From: Cladorhizidae sp. MBARI D1340-BT2
Lineage: Eukaryota > Porifera > Demospongiae > Poecilosclerida > Cladorhizidae
Length of the DNA: 64,000 nucleotides
NCBI GenBank assembly: GCA_028752905.1
Contig: JAQNBH010000011.1
Span: 31,184,017-31,248,016 of the forward strand
Direction: 5' to 3'
The notes below the pieces were generated by a model, which ran no database searches, was not told the origin of the DNA, and worked only from the letters and a program-made list of their open reading frames with translations. Position 1 is the first letter of the stretch. Each line of letters begins with the position of its first letter. Positions 23,950 through 38,186 of this stretch are shown piece by piece. A program made the translations under genes and the position numbers.

Positions 23950-25025
23950 CATAACTGCCCTAATTAACAAGACCAAAGTCCCAGATTTTGTCAACTGATA
24001 GAGAAGGCCCTTATCTGCAACATGTCAACAGATTATCAATAAATGTAGTGGTTTTTCACTGGCAGGCCACCGCTTTGGCAACTGGAAAACGCCAGGAAAG
24101 ATCGCAAACCTTACCAATTCAAATCACCATAACTTGCTAATATTTAGAGTACTCAAAATTTTGGCACGTACAATAGACAGATAATTAGAAGGGCTATCCG
24201 GTGATATAAAAATTATCTTTTTGGGGTAAAGTGTAGAAATGTTATGAGCTTTACGGCAAAATAACAAGTTTTTTGGGGGGAAATGAGAAACATATAGACC
24301 AAATTAGGGCAAATATCAAGATAGAGAACACATAATGAAACCTATCATTCGAATCATATCAAGTCCATTACAGTGAAGCGTGCAGAATATTATGGATGTT
24401 TGATATCAACAGAGAGCACAGGGAAAGACCTATCTTAATAGCTATATATCAAGTTTATACAGTAAAGTGTGGAGAATCTATGAAGCTAACCTGTATAGCA
24501 TCAAGATAGAGAACACATGGAGATACCTATCTTGTGATTCTATGTATGCAGAATATACGGATGTTTGGTATCCAGAGAGAGAACAGAGAGAGGCCTACCT
24601 TTAGAGCTATATATCAAGTCTATTCAGTGAAGTGTGGAGAATCTATGAAGCTAACCTGTATAGCATCAAGATAGAGAACACATGGAGAAACCTATCTTGT
24701 GATTCTATGTATGCAGAATATACGGATGTTTGGTATCAAGAGAGAGAACAGAGAGAGGCCTACCTTTAGAGCTATAATTATATCAAGTCTATTCAGTGAA
24801 GTGTGGAGAATCTATGAAGCTAACATGTTTAGCTCAAGATAGAGAACACTGAGAGATACCTATCTTGCAAGTCCATTACAGTGAAGTGTGCAGAATATAT
24901 GGATGTTTGGTATCAAGAGAGAGCACTTAGAGAGTCCTATCTTAATAGCTATACATCAAGTCTATTCAGTGAAGTGTGGATAATCTACGAAGCTAACATG
25001 TTTAGCATCAAGTAAGAGTACAATT
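23950..25025 (+). repeat. Monomer 30, XL class, 1076 bp
   Basis: Head c with caatagac and caagttttttgg. Subrepeat II is present twice, 24500-24664 and 24665-24833; the first copy ends with the cctgtatagc that normally ends subrepeat I. Private ggtatccagag and cagtaaagtg. Confidence 0.93.
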
Positions 25026-25878
25026 CATAACTGCCCTAATTAACAAGACCAAAGTCCCAGATTTTGTCAACTGATAGAGAAGGCCCTTATCTGCACCATG
25101 TCAACAGATTATCAATAAATGTAGTGGTTTTTCACTGGCAGGCCACCGCTTTGGCAACTGGAAAACGCCAGGAAAGATCGCAAACCTTACCACTTCAAAT
25201 CACCATAACTTGCTAATACTTAGAGTACTCAAAATTTTGGCACGTACAAAAGACAGATAATTAGAAGGGCTATCCGGTGATATAAAAATTATCTTTTTTG
25301 GGTAAAGTATAGCAAAGTTATGAGCTTTACGGCAAAATAACAAGATTTTGGGGGGGGAAATGAGAAACATATAGACCAAATTAGGGCAAATATCAAGATA
25401 GAGAACACATAATGAAACCTATCATTCGAATCATATCAAGTCCATTACAGTGAAATGTGCAGAATATTATGGATGTTTGATATCAACAGAGAGCACAGGG
25501 AGAGACCTATCTTAATAGAGCATCAAGATAGAGAACACATAGAGAAACCTATCTTGTGATTCTATGTATGCAGAATATACGGATGTTTGGTATCAAGAGA
25601 GAGAACAGAGAGAGGCCTACCTTTAGAGCTATATATCAAGTCTATTCAGTGAAGTGTGGAGAATCTACGAAGCTAACATGTTTAGCTCAAGATAGAGAAC
25701 ACTGAGAGATACCTATCTTGCAAGTCCATTACAGTGAAGTGTGCAGAATATATGGATGTTTGGTATCAAGAGAGAGCACTTAGAGAGTCCTATCTTAATA
25801 GCTATACATCAAGTCTATTCAGTGAAGTGTGGATAATCTACGAAGCTAACATGTTTAGCATCAAGTAAGAGTACAATT
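25026..25878 (+). repeat. Monomer 31, M class, 853 bp
   Basis: Head b, gcaccatg, G8. Confidence 0.93.
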
Positions 25879-26786
25879 CATAACTGCCCTAATTAACAAG
25901 ACCAAAGTCCCAGATTTTGTCAACTGATAGAGAAGGCCCTTATCTGCAACATGTCAACAGATTATCAATAAATGTAGTGGTTTTTCACTGGCAGGCCACC
26001 GCTTTGGCAACTGGAAAACGCCAGGAAAGATCGCAAACCTTACCAATTCAAATCACCATAACTTGCTAATATTTAGAGTACTCAAAATTTTGGTACGTAC
26101 AAAAGACAGATAATTAGAAGGGCTATCCGGTGATATAAAAATTATCTTTTTTGGGTAAAGTGTAGAAAAGTTATGAGCTTTACGGCAAAATAACAAGATT
26201 TTTTGGGGGAAAATGAGAAACATATAGACCAAATTAGGGCAAATATCAAGATAGAGAACACATAATGAAACCTATCATTCGAATCATATCAAGTCCATTA
26301 CAGTGAAGCGTGCAGAATATTATGGATGTTTGATATCAACAGAGAGCACAGGTAAAGACCTATCTTAATAGCTATATATCAAGTTTATACAGTGAAGTGT
26401 GGAGAATCTATGAAGCTAACCTGTATAGCATCAAGATAGAGAACACATGGAGAAACCTATCTTGTGATTCTATGTATGCAGAATAAACGGATGTTTGGTA
26501 TCAAGAGAGAGAACAGAGAGGGGCCTACCTTTAGAGCTATATATCAAGTCTATTCAGTGAAGTGTGGAGAATCTATGAAGCTAACATGTTTAGCTCAAGA
26601 TAGAGAACACTGAGAGATACCTATCTTGCAAGTCCATTACAGTGAAGTGTGCAGAATATATGGATGTTTGGTATCAAGAGAGAGCACTTAGAGAGTCCTA
26701 TCTTAATAGCTATACATCAAGTCTATTCAGTGAAGTGTGGATAATCTACGAAGCTAACATGTTTAGCATCAAGTAAGAATACAATT
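25879..26786 (+). repeat. Monomer 32, L class, 908 bp
   Basis: Head c with ggtacgtac and T6G5. Private gaataaacgg and gaggggcc. No aatt insertion. Confidence 0.93.
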
Positions 26787-27697
26787 CATAACTGCTCTAA
26801 TTAACAAGACCAAAGTCCCAGATTTTGTCAACTGATAGAGAAGGCCCTTATCTGCAACATGTCAACAGATTATCAATAAATGTAGTGGTTTTTCACTGGC
26901 AGGCCACCGCTTTGGCAACTGGAAAACGCCAGGAAAGATCGCAAACCTTACCACTTCAAATCACCATAACTTGCTAATACTTAGAGTACTCAAATTTTTG
27001 GCACGTACAAAAGACAGATAATTAGAAGGGCTATCCGGTGATATAAAAATTATCTTTTTTGGGTAAAGTATAGCAAAGTTATGAGCTTTACGGCAAAATA
27101 ACAAGATTTTGGGGGGGGGGGAAATGAGAAACATATAGACCAAATTAGGGCAAATATCAAGATAGAGAACACATAATGAAACCTATCATTCGAATCATAT
27201 CAAGTCCATTACAGTGAAGCGTGCAGAATATTATGGATGTTTGATATCAACAGAGAGCACAGGGAAAGACCTATCTTAATAGCTATATATCAAGTTTATA
27301 CACTGAAGTGTGGAGAATCTATGAAGCTAACCTGTATAGCATCAAGATAGAGAACACATGGAGAAACCTATCTTGTGATTCTATGTATGCAGAATATACG
27401 GATGTTTGGTATCAAGAGAGAGAACAGAGAGAGGCCTACCTTTAGAGCTATATATCAAGTCTATTCAGTGAAGTGTGGAGAATCTATGAAGCTAACATGT
27501 TTAGCTCAAGATAGAGAACACTGAGAGATACCTATCTTGCAAGTCCATTACAGTGAAGTGTGCAGAATATATGGATGTTTGGTATCAAGAGAGAGCACTT
27601 AGAGAGTCCTATCTTAATAGCTATACATCAATTCTATTCAGTGAAGTGTGGATAATCTACGAAGCTAACATGTTTAGCATCAAGTAAGAGTACAATT
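26787..27697 (+). repeat. Monomer 33, L class, 911 bp
   Basis: Head b with caaatttttgg and the longest G run (G11). Private tacactgaag and catcaattc. Confidence 0.93.
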
Positions 27698-28550
27698 CAT
27701 AACTGCCCTAATTAACAAGACCAAAGTCCCAGATTTTGTCAACTGATAGAGAAGGCCCTTATCTGCAACATGTCAACAGATTATCAATAAATGTAGTGGT
27801 TTTTCACTGGCAGGCCACCGCTTTGGCAACTGGAAAACGCCAGGAAAGATCGCAAACCTTACCAATTCAAATCACCATAACTTGCTAATATTTAGAGTAC
27901 TCAAATTTTTGGCACGTACAAAAGACAGATAATTAGAAGGGCTATTCGGTGATATAAAAATTATCTTTTTGGGGTAAAGTGTAGAAATGTTATGAGCTTT
28001 ACGGCAAAATAACAAGATTTTGGGGGTGGAAATGAGAAACATATAGACCAAATTAGGGCAAATATCAAGATAGAGAACACATAATGAAACCTATCATTCG
28101 AATCATATCAAGTCCATTACAGTGAAATGTGCAGAATATTATGGATGTTTGATATCAACAGAGAGCACAGGGAGAGACCTATCTTAATAGAGCATCAAGA
28201 TAGAGAACACATAGAGAAACCTATCTTGTGATTCTATGTATGCAGAATATACGGATGTTTGGTATCAAGAGAGAGAACAGAGAGAGGCCTACCTTTAGAG
28301 CTATATATCAAGTCTATTCAGTGAAGTGTGGAGAATCTACGAAGCTAACATGTTTAGCTCAAGATAGAGAACACTGAGAGATACCTATCTTGCAAGTCCA
28401 TTACAGTGAAGTGTGCAGAATATATGGATGTTTGGTATCAAGAGAGAGCACTTAGAGAGTCCTATCTTAATAGCTATACATCAAGTCTATTCAGTGAAGT
28501 GTGGATAATCTACGAAGCTAACATGTTTAGCATCAAGTAAGAGTACAATT
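27698..28550 (+). repeat. Monomer 34, mosaic M, 853 bp
   Basis: Head c (aattc, gtgtagaaatg, gctattcgg) joined to an M tail. G run interrupted as gggggtgg. Confidence 0.92.
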
Positions 28551-29458
28551 CATAACTGCCCTAATTAACAAGACCAAAGTCCCAGATTTTGTCAACTGAT
28601 AGAGAAGGCCCTTATCTGCAACATGTCAACAGATTATCAATAAATGTAGTGGTTTTTCACTGGCAGGCCACCGCTTTGGCAACTGGAAAACGCCAGGAAA
28701 GATCGCAAACCTTACCAATTCAAATCACCATAACTTGCTAATATTTAGAGTACTCAAAATTTTGGCACGTACAAAAGACAGATAATTAGAAGGGCTATCC
28801 GGTGATATAAAAATTATCTTTTTTGGGTAAAGTGTAGAAAAGTTATGAGCTTTACGGCAAAATAACAAGATTTTTTGGGGAAAAATGAGAAACATATAGA
28901 CCAAATTAGGGCAAATATCAAGATAGAGAACACATAATGAAACCTATCATTCGAATCATATCAAGTCCATTACAGTGAAGCGTGCAGAATATTATGGATG
29001 TTTGATATCAACAGAGAGCACAGGTAAAGACCTATCTTAATAGCTATATATCAAGTTTATACAGTGAAGTGTGGAGAATCTATGAAGCTAACCTGTATAG
29101 CATCAAGATAGAGAACACATGGAGAAACCTATCTTGTGATTCTATGTATGCAGAATATACGGATGTTTGGTATCAAGAGAGAGAACAGAGAGAGGCCTAC
29201 CTTTAGAGCTATATATCAAGTCTATTCAGTGAAGTGTGGAGAATCTATGAAGCTAACATGTTTAGCTCAAGATAGAGAACACTGAGAGATACCTATCTTG
29301 CAAGTCCATTACAGTGAAGTGTGCAGAATATATGGATGTTTGGTATAAAGAGAGAGCACTTAGAGAGTCCTATCTTAATAGCTATACATCAAGTCTATTC
29401 AGTGAAGTGTGGATAATCTACGAAGCTAACATGTTTAGCATCAAGTAAGAGTACAATT
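28551..29458 (+). repeat. Monomer 35, L class, 908 bp
   Basis: Head c, T6G4, private ggtataaagag. Confidence 0.93.
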
Positions 29459-30311
29459 CATAACTGCTCTAATTAACAAGACCAAAGTCCCAGATTTTGT
29501 CAACTGATAGAGAAGGCCCTTATCTGCAACATGTCAACAGATTATCAATAAATGTAGTGGTTTTTCACTGGCAGGCCACCGCTTTGGCAACTGGAAAACG
29601 CCAGGAAAGATCGCAAACCTTACCACTTCAAATCACCATAACTTGCTAATACTTAGAGTACTCAAATTTTTGGCACGTACATAAGACAGATAATTAGAAG
29701 GGCTATCCGGTGATATAAAAATTATCTTTTTGGGGTAAAGTATAGCAAAGTTATGAGCTTTACGGCAAAATAACAAGATTTTTGGGGGGGAAATGAGAAA
29801 CATATAGACCAAATTAGGGCAAATATCAAGATAGAGAACACATAATGAAACCTATCATTCGAATCATATCAAGTCCATTACAGTGAAATGTGCAGAATAT
29901 TATGGATGTTTGATATCAACAGAGAGCAAAGGGAGAGACCTATCTTAATAGAGCATCAAGATAGAGAACACATAGAGAAACCTATCTTGTGATTCTATGT
30001 ATGCAGAATATACGGATGTTTGGTATCAAGAGAGAGAACAGAGAGAGGCCTACCTTTAGAGCTATATATCAAGTCTATTCAGTGAAGTGTGGAGAATCTA
30101 CGAAGCTAACATGTTTAGCTCAAGATAGAGAACACTGAGAGATACCTATCTTGCAAGTCCATTACAGTGAAGTGTGCAGAATATATGGATGTTTGGTATC
30201 AAGAGAGAGCACTTAGAGAGTCCTATCTTAATAGCTATACATCAAGTCTATTCAGTGAAGTGTGGATAATCTACGAAGCTAACATGTTTAGCATCAAGTA
30301 AGAGTACAATT
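29459..30311 (+). repeat. Monomer 36, M class, 853 bp
   Basis: Head b with caaatttttgg and gtacataagac; private gagcaaaggg. Confidence 0.93.
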
Positions 30312-31219
30312 CATAACTGCCCTAATTAACAAGACCAAAGTCCCAGATTTTGTCAACTGATAGAGAAGGCCCTTATCTGCAACATGTCAACAGATTATCA
30401 ATAAATGTAGTGGTTTTTCACTGGCAGGCCACCGCTTTGGCAACTGGAAAACGCCAGGAAAGATCGCAAACCTTACCACTTCAAATTACCATAACTTGCT
30501 AATATTTAGAGTACTCAAAATTTTGGTACGTACAAAAGACAGATAATTAGAAGGGCTATCCGGTGATATAAAAATTATCTTTTTTGGGTAAAGTGTAGAA
30601 AAGTTATGAGCTTTACGGCAAAATAACAAGATTTTTGGGGGGGAAATGAGAAACATATAGACCAAATTAGGGCAAATATCAAGATAGAGAACACATAATG
30701 AAACCTATCATTCGAATCATATCAAGTCCATTACAGTGAAGCATGCAGAATATTATGGATGTTTGATATCAACAGAGAGCACAGGGAGAGACCTATCTTA
30801 ATAGCTATATATCAAGTTTATACAGTGAAGTGTGGAGAATCTATGAAGCTAACCTGTTTAGCATCAAGATAGAGAACACATAGAGAAACCTATCTTGTGA
30901 TTCTATGTATGCAGAATATACGGATGTTTGGTATCAAGAGAGAGAACAGAGAGAGGCCTACCTTTAGAGCTATATATCAAGTCTATTCAGTGAAGTGTGG
31001 AGAATCTATGAAGCTAACATGTTTAGCTCAAGATAGAGAACACTGAGAGATACCTATCTTGCAAGTCCATTACAGTGAAGTGTGCAGAATATATGGATGT
31101 TTGGTATCAAGAGAGAGCACTTAGAGAGTCCTATCTTAATAGCTATACATCAAGTATATTCAGTGAAGTGTGGATAATCTACGAAGCTAACATGTTTAGC
31201 ATCAAGTAAGAGTACAATT
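30312..31219 (+). repeat. Monomer 37, L class, 908 bp
   Basis: First head d unit: aaattacc, ggtacgtac, gaagcatgcag, cctgtttagc, agtatattc. Confidence 0.93.
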
Positions 31220-32072
31220 CATAACTGCCCTAATTAACAAGACCAAAGTCCCAGATTTTGTCAACTGATAGAGAAGGCCCTTATCTGCACCATGTCAACA
31301 GATTATCAATAAATGTAGTGGTTTTTCACTGGCAGGCCACCGCTTTGGAAACTGGAAAACGCCAGGAAAGATCGCAAACCTTACCACTTCAAATCACCAT
31401 AACTTGCTAATACTTAGAGTACTCAAAATTTTGGCACGTACAAAAGACAGATAATTAGAAGGAATATCTGGTGATATAAATATTATCTTTTTTGGGTAAA
31501 GTATAGCAAAGTTATGAGCTTCACGGCAAAATAACAAGATTTTTGGGGGGGAAATGAGAAACATATAGACCAAATTAGGGCAAATATCAAGATAGAGAAC
31601 ACATAATGAAACCTATCATTCGAATCATATCAAGTCCATTACAGTGAAATGTGCAGAATATTATGGATGTTTGATATCAACAGAGAGCACAGGGAGAGAC
31701 CTATCTTAATAGAGCATCAAGATAGAGAACACATAGAGAAACCTATCTTGTGATTCTATGTATGCAGAATATACGGATGTTTGGTATCAAGAGAGAGAAC
31801 AGAGAGAGGCCTACCTTTAGAGCTATATATCAAGTCTATTCAGTGAAGTGTGGAGAATCTACGAAGCTAACATGTTTAGCTCAAGATAGAGAACACTGAG
31901 AGATACCTATCTTGCAAGTCCATTACAGTGAAGTGTGCAGAATATATGGATGTTTGGTATCAAGAGAGAGCACTTAGAGAGTCCTATCTTAATAGCTATA
32001 CATCAAGTCTATTCAGTGAAGTGTGGATAATCTACGAAGCTAACATGTTTAGCATCAAGTAAGAGTACAATT
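31220..32072 (+). repeat. Monomer 38, M class, 853 bp
   Basis: First head e unit: ggaaactgg, gaaggaatatctgg, aaatattatc, cttcacgg; T5G7. Confidence 0.93.
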
Positions 32073-32980
32073 CATAACTGCCCTAATTAACAAGACCAAA
32101 GTCCCAGATTTTGTCAACTGATAGAGAAGGCCCTTATCTGCAACATGTCAACAGATTATCAATAAATGTAGTGGTTTTTCACTGGCAGGCCACCGCTTTG
32201 GCAACTGGAAAACGCCAGGAAAGATCGCAAACCTTACCACTTCAAATTACCATAACTTGCTAATATTTAGAGTACTCAAAATTTTGGTATGTACAAAAGA
32301 CAGATAATTAGAAGGGCTATCCGGTGATATAAAAATTATCTTTTTTGGGTAAAGTGTAGAAAAGTTATGAGCTTTACGGCAAAATAACAAGATTTTTTGG
32401 GGGGAAATGAGAAACATATAGACCAAATTAGGGCAAATATCAAGATAGAGAACACATAATGAAACCTATCATTCGAATCATATCAAGTCCATTACAGTGA
32501 AGCATGCAGAATATTATGGATGTTTGATATCAACAGAGAGCACAGGGAGAGACCTATCTTAATAGCTATATATCAAGTTTATACAGTGAAGTGTGGAGAA
32601 TCTATGAAGCTAACCTGTTTAGCATCAAGATAGAGAACACATAGAGAAACCTATCTTGTGATTCTATGTATGCAGAATATACGGATGTTTGGTATCAAGA
32701 GAGAGAACAGAGAGAGGCCTACCTTTAGAGCTATATATCAAGTCTATTCAGTGAAGTGTGGAGAATCTATGAAGCTAACATGTTTAGCTCAAGATAGAGA
32801 ACACTGAGAGATACCTATCTTGCAAGTCCATTACAGTGAAGTGTGCAGAATATATGGATGTTTGGTATCAAGAGAGAGCACTTAGAGAGTCCTATCTTAA
32901 TAGCTATACATCAAGTATATTCAGTGAAGTGTGGATAATCTACGAAGCTAACATGTTTAGCATCAAGTAAGAGTACAATT
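32073..32980 (+). repeat. Monomer 39, L class, 908 bp
   Basis: Head d with ggtatgtac, shared with 41. Confidence 0.93.
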
Positions 32981-33770
32981 CATAACTGCCCTAATTAACA
33001 AGACCAAAGTCCCAGATTTTGTCAACTGATAGAGAAGGCCCTTATCTGCACCATGTCAACAGATTATCAATAAATGTAGTGGTTTTTCACTGGCAGGCCA
33101 CCGCTTTGGAAACTGGAAAACGCCAGGAAAGATCGCAAACCTTACCACTTCAAATCACCATAACTTGCTAATACTTAGAGTACTCAAAATTTTGGCACGT
33201 ACAAAAGACAGATAATTAGAAGGAATATCTGGTGAGATTTTTGGGGGGGAAATGAGAAACATATAGACCAAATTAGGGCAAATATCAAGATAGAGAACAC
33301 ATAATGAAACCTATCATTCGAATCATATCAAGTCCATTACAGTGAAATGTGCAGAATATTATGGATGTTTGATATCAACAGAGAGCACAGGGAGAGACCT
33401 ATCTTAATAGAGCATCAAGATAGAGAACACATAGAGAAACCTATCTTGTGATTCTATGTATGCAGAATATACGGATGTTTGGTATCAAGAGAGAGAACAG
33501 AGAGAGGCCTACCTTTAGAGCTATATATCAAGTCTATTCAGTGAAGTGTGGAGAATCTACGAAGCTAACATGTTTAGCTCAAGATAGAGAACACTGAGAG
33601 ATACCTATCTTGCAAGTCCATTACAGTGAAGTGTGCAGAATATATGGATGTTTGGTATCAAGAGAGAGCACTTAGAGAGTCCTATCTTAATAGCTATACA
33701 TCAAGTCTATTCAGTGAAGTGTGGATAATCTACGAAGCTAACATGTTTAGCATCAAGTAAGAGTACAATT
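32981..33770 (+). repeat. Monomer 40, deleted M, 790 bp
   Basis: Head e with gaaggaatatctgg as in 38, then a 63-bp deletion joining ctggtga to gattttt (junction 33235/33236). The TATA-like box and the right arms of the inverted repeat are gone. Confidence 0.93.
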
Positions 33771-34678
33771 CATAACTGCCCTAATTAACAAGACCAAAGT
33801 CCCAGATTTTGTCAACTGATAGAGAAGGCCCTTATCTGCAACATGTCAACAGATTATCAATAAATGTAGTGGTTTTTCACTGGCAGGCCACCGCTTTGGC
33901 AACTGGAAAACGCCAGGAAAGATCGCAAACCTTACCACTTCAAATTACCATAACTTGCTAATATTTAGAGTACTCAAAATTTTGGTATGTACAAAAGACA
34001 GATAATTAGAAGGGCTATCCGGTGATATAAAAATTATCTTTTTTGGGTAAAGTGTAGAAAAGTTATGAGCTTTACGGCAAAATAACAAGATTTTTTGGGG
34101 GGAAATGAGAAACATATAGACCAAATTAGGGCAAATATCAAGATAGAGAACACATAATGAAACCTATCATTCGAATCATATCAAGTCCATTACAGTGAAG
34201 CATGCAGAATATTATGGATGTTTGATATCAACAGAGAGCACAGGGAGAGACCTATCTTAATAGCTATATATCAAGTTTATACAGTGAAGTGTGGAGAATC
34301 TATGAAGCTAACCTGTTTAGCATCAAGATAGAGAACACATAGAGAAACCTATCTTGTGATTCTATGTATGCAGAATATACGGATGTTTGGTATCAAGAGA
34401 GAGAACAGAGAGAGGCCTACCTTTAGAGCTATATATCAAGTCTATTCAGTGAAGTGTGGAGAATCTATGAAGCTAACATGTTTAGCTCAAGATAGAGAAC
34501 ACTGAGAGATACCTATCTTGCAAGTCCATTACAGTGAAGTGTGCAGAATATATGGATGTTTGGTATCAAGAGAGAGCACTTAGAGAGTCCTATCTTAATA
34601 GCTATACATCAAGTATATTCAGTGAAGTGTGGATAATCTACGAAGCTAACATGTTTAGCATCAAGTAAGAGTACAATT
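33771..34678 (+). repeat. Monomer 41, L class, 908 bp
   Basis: Head d with ggtatgtac; same markers as 39. Confidence 0.93.
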
Positions 34679-35531
34679 CATAACTGCCCTAATTAACAAG
34701 ACCAAAGTCCCAGATTTTGTCAACTGATAGAGAAGGCCCTTATCTGCACCATGTCAACAGATTATCAATAAATGTAGTGGTTTTTCACTGGCAGGCCACC
34801 GCTTTGGAAACTGGAAAACGCCAGGAAAGATCGCAAACCTTACCACTTCAAATCACCATAACTTGCTAATACTTAGAGTACTCAAAATTTTGGCACGTAC
34901 AAAAGACAGATAATTAGAAGGGCTATCTGGTGATATAAATATTATCTTTTTTGGGTAAAGTATAGCAAAGTTATGAGCTTCACGGCAAAATAACAAGATT
35001 TTGGGGGGGGAAATGAGAAACATATAGACCAAATTAGGGCAAATATCAAGATAGAGAACACATAATGAAACCTATCATTCGAATCATATCAAGTCCATTA
35101 CAGTGAAATGTGCAGAATATTATGGATGTTTGATATCAACAGAGAGCACAGGGAGAGACCTATCTTAATAGAGCATCAAGATAGAGAACACATAGAGAAA
35201 CCTATCTTGTGATTCTATGTATGCAGAATATACGGATGTTTGGTATCAAGAGAGAGAACAGAGAGAGGCCTACCTTTAGAGCTATATATCAAGTCTATTC
35301 AGTGAAGTGTGGAGAATCTACGAAGCTAACATGTTTAGCTCAAGATAGAGAACACTGAGAGATACCTATCTTGCAAGTCCATTACAGTGAAGTGTGCAGA
35401 ATATATGGATGTTTGGTATCAAGAGAGAGCACTTAGAGAGTCCTATCTTAATAGCTATACATCAAGTCTATTCAGTGAAGTGTGGATAATCTACGAAGCT
35501 AACATGTTTAGCATCAAGTAAGAGTACAATT
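34679..35531 (+). repeat. Monomer 42, M class, 853 bp
   Basis: Head e with gggctatctgg. Confidence 0.93.
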
Positions 35532-36439
35532 CATAACTGCCCTAATTAACAAGACCAAAGTCCCAGATTTTGTCAACTGATAGAGAAGGCCCTTATCTGC
35601 AACATGTCAACAGATTATCAATAAATGTAGTGGTTTTTCACTGGCAGGCCACCGCTTTGGCAACTGGAAAACGCCAGGAAAGATCGCAAACCTTACCACT
35701 TCAAATTACCATAACTTACTAATATTTAGAGTACTCAAAATTTTGGTACGTACAAAAGACAGATAATTAGAAGGGCTATCCGGTGATATAAAAATTATCT
35801 TTTTTGGGTAAAGTGTAGAAAAGTTATGCGCTTTACGGCAAAATAACAAGATTTTTGGGGGGGAAATGAGAAACATATAGACCAAATTAGGGCAAATATC
35901 AAGATAGAGAACACATAATGAAACCTATCATTCGAATCATATCAAGTCCATTACAGTGAAGCATGCAGAATATTATGGATGTTTGATATCAACAGAGAGC
36001 ACAGGGAGAGACCTATCTTAATAGCTATATATCAAGTTTATACAGTGAAGTGTGGAGAATCTATGAAGCTAACCTGTTTACCATCAAGATAGAGAACACA
36101 TAGAGAAACCTATCTTGTGATTCTATGTATGCAGAATATACGGATGTTTGGTATCAAGAGAGAGAACAGAGAGAGGCCTACCTTTAGAGCTATATATCAA
36201 GTCTATTCAGTGAAGTGTGGAGAATCTATGAAGCTAACATGTTTAGCTCAAGATAGAGAACACTGAGAGATACCTATCTTGCAAGTCCATTACAGTGAAG
36301 TGTGCAGAATATATGGATGTTTGGTATCAAGAGAGAGCACTTAGAGAGTCCTATCTTAATAGCTATACATCAAGTATATTCAGTGAAGTGTGGATAATCT
36401 ACGAAGCTAACATGTTTAGCATCAAGTAAGAGTACAATT
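35532..36439 (+). repeat. Monomer 43, L class, 908 bp
   Basis: Head d with aacttactaat (shared with 51); private gttatgcgc and gtttaccatc. Confidence 0.93.
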
Positions 36440-37278
36440 CATAACTGCCCTAATTAACAAGACCAAAGTCCCAGATTTTGTCAACTGATAGAGAAGGCCC
36501 TTATCTGCACCATGTCAACAGATTATCAATAAATGTAGTGGTTTTTCACTGGCAGGCCACCGCTTTGGAAACTGGAAAACGCCAGGAAAGATCGCAAACC
36601 TTACCACTTCAAATCACCATAACTTGCTAATACTTAGAGTACTCAAAATTTTGGCACATACAAAAGACAGATAATTAGAAGGGCTATCTGGTGATATAAA
36701 TATTATCTTTTGCAAAGTTATGAGCTTCACGGCAAAATAACAAGATTTTTGGGGGGAAAATGAGAAACATATAGACCAAATTAGGGCAAATATCAAGATA
36801 GAGAACACATAATGAAACCTATCATTCGAATCATATCAAGTCCATTACAGTGAAATGTGCAGAATATTATGGATGTTTGATATCAACAGAGAGCACAGGG
36901 AGAGACCTATCTTAATAGAGCATCAAGATAGAGAACACATAGAGAAACCTATCTTGTGATTCTATGTATGCAGAATATACGGATGTTTGGTATCAAGAGA
37001 GAGAACAGAGAGAGGCCTACCTTTAGAGCTATATATCAAGTCTATTCAGTGAAGTGTGGAGAATCTACGAAGCTAACATGTTTAGCTCAAGATAGAGAAC
37101 ACTGAGAGATACCTATCTTGCAAGTCCATTACAGTGAAGTGTGCAGAATATATGGATGTTTGGTATCAAGAGAGAGCACTTAGAGAGTCCTATCTTAATA
37201 GCTATACATCAAGTCTATTCAGTGAAGTGTGGATAATCTACGAAGCTAACATGTTAAGCATCAAGTAAGAGTACAATT
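36440..37278 (+). repeat. Monomer 44, deleted M, 839 bp
   Basis: Head e with a 14-bp deletion giving atcttttgcaaag. Private ggcacatac and atgttaagc. Confidence 0.93.
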
Positions 37279-38186
37279 CATAACTGCCCTAATTAACAAG
37301 ACCAAAGTCCCAGATTTTGTCAACTGATAGAGAAGGCCCTTATCTGCAACATGTCAACAGATTATCAATAAATGTAGTGGTTTTTCACTGGCAGGCCACC
37401 GCTTTGGCAACTGGAAAACGCCAGGAAAGATCGCAAACCTTACCACTTCAAATCACCATAACTTGTTAATATTTAGAGTACTCAAAATTTTGGCACGTAC
37501 AAAAGACAGATAATTAGAAGGGCTATCCGGTGATATAAAATTTATCTTTTTTGGGTAAAGTGTAGAAAAGTTATGAGCTTTACGGCAAAATAACAAGATT
37601 TTTTGGGGGGAAATGAGAAACATATAGACCAAATTAGGGCAAATATCAAGATAGAGAACACATAATGAAACCTATCATTCGAATCATATCAAGTCCATTA
37701 CAGTGAAGCATGCAGAATATTATGGATGTTTGATATCAACAGAGAGCACAGGGAGAGACCTATCTTAATAGCTATATATCAAGTTTATACAGTGAAGTGT
37801 GGAGAATCTATGAAGCTAACCTGTTTAGCATCAAGATAGAGAACACATAGAGAAACCTATCTTGTGATTCTATGTATGCAGAATATACGGATGTTTGGTA
37901 TCAAGAGAGAGAACAGAGAGAGGCCTACCTTTAGAGCTATATATCAAGTCTATTCAGTGAAGTGTGGAGAATCTATGAAGCTAACATGTTTAGCTCAAGA
38001 TAGAGAACACTGAGAGATACCAATCTTGCAAGTCCATTACAGTGAAGTGTGCAGAATATATGGATGTTTGGTATCAAGAGAGAGCACTTAGAGAGTTCTA
38101 TCTTAATAGCTATACATCAAGTATATTCAGTGAAGTGTGGATAATCTACGAAGCTAACATGTTTAGCATCAAGTAAGAGTACAATT
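37279..38186 (+). repeat. Monomer 45, L class, 908 bp
   Basis: Head with cttgttaatattt and aaatttatc; tail with taccaatcttgc and gagttctatc. Confidence 0.93.
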
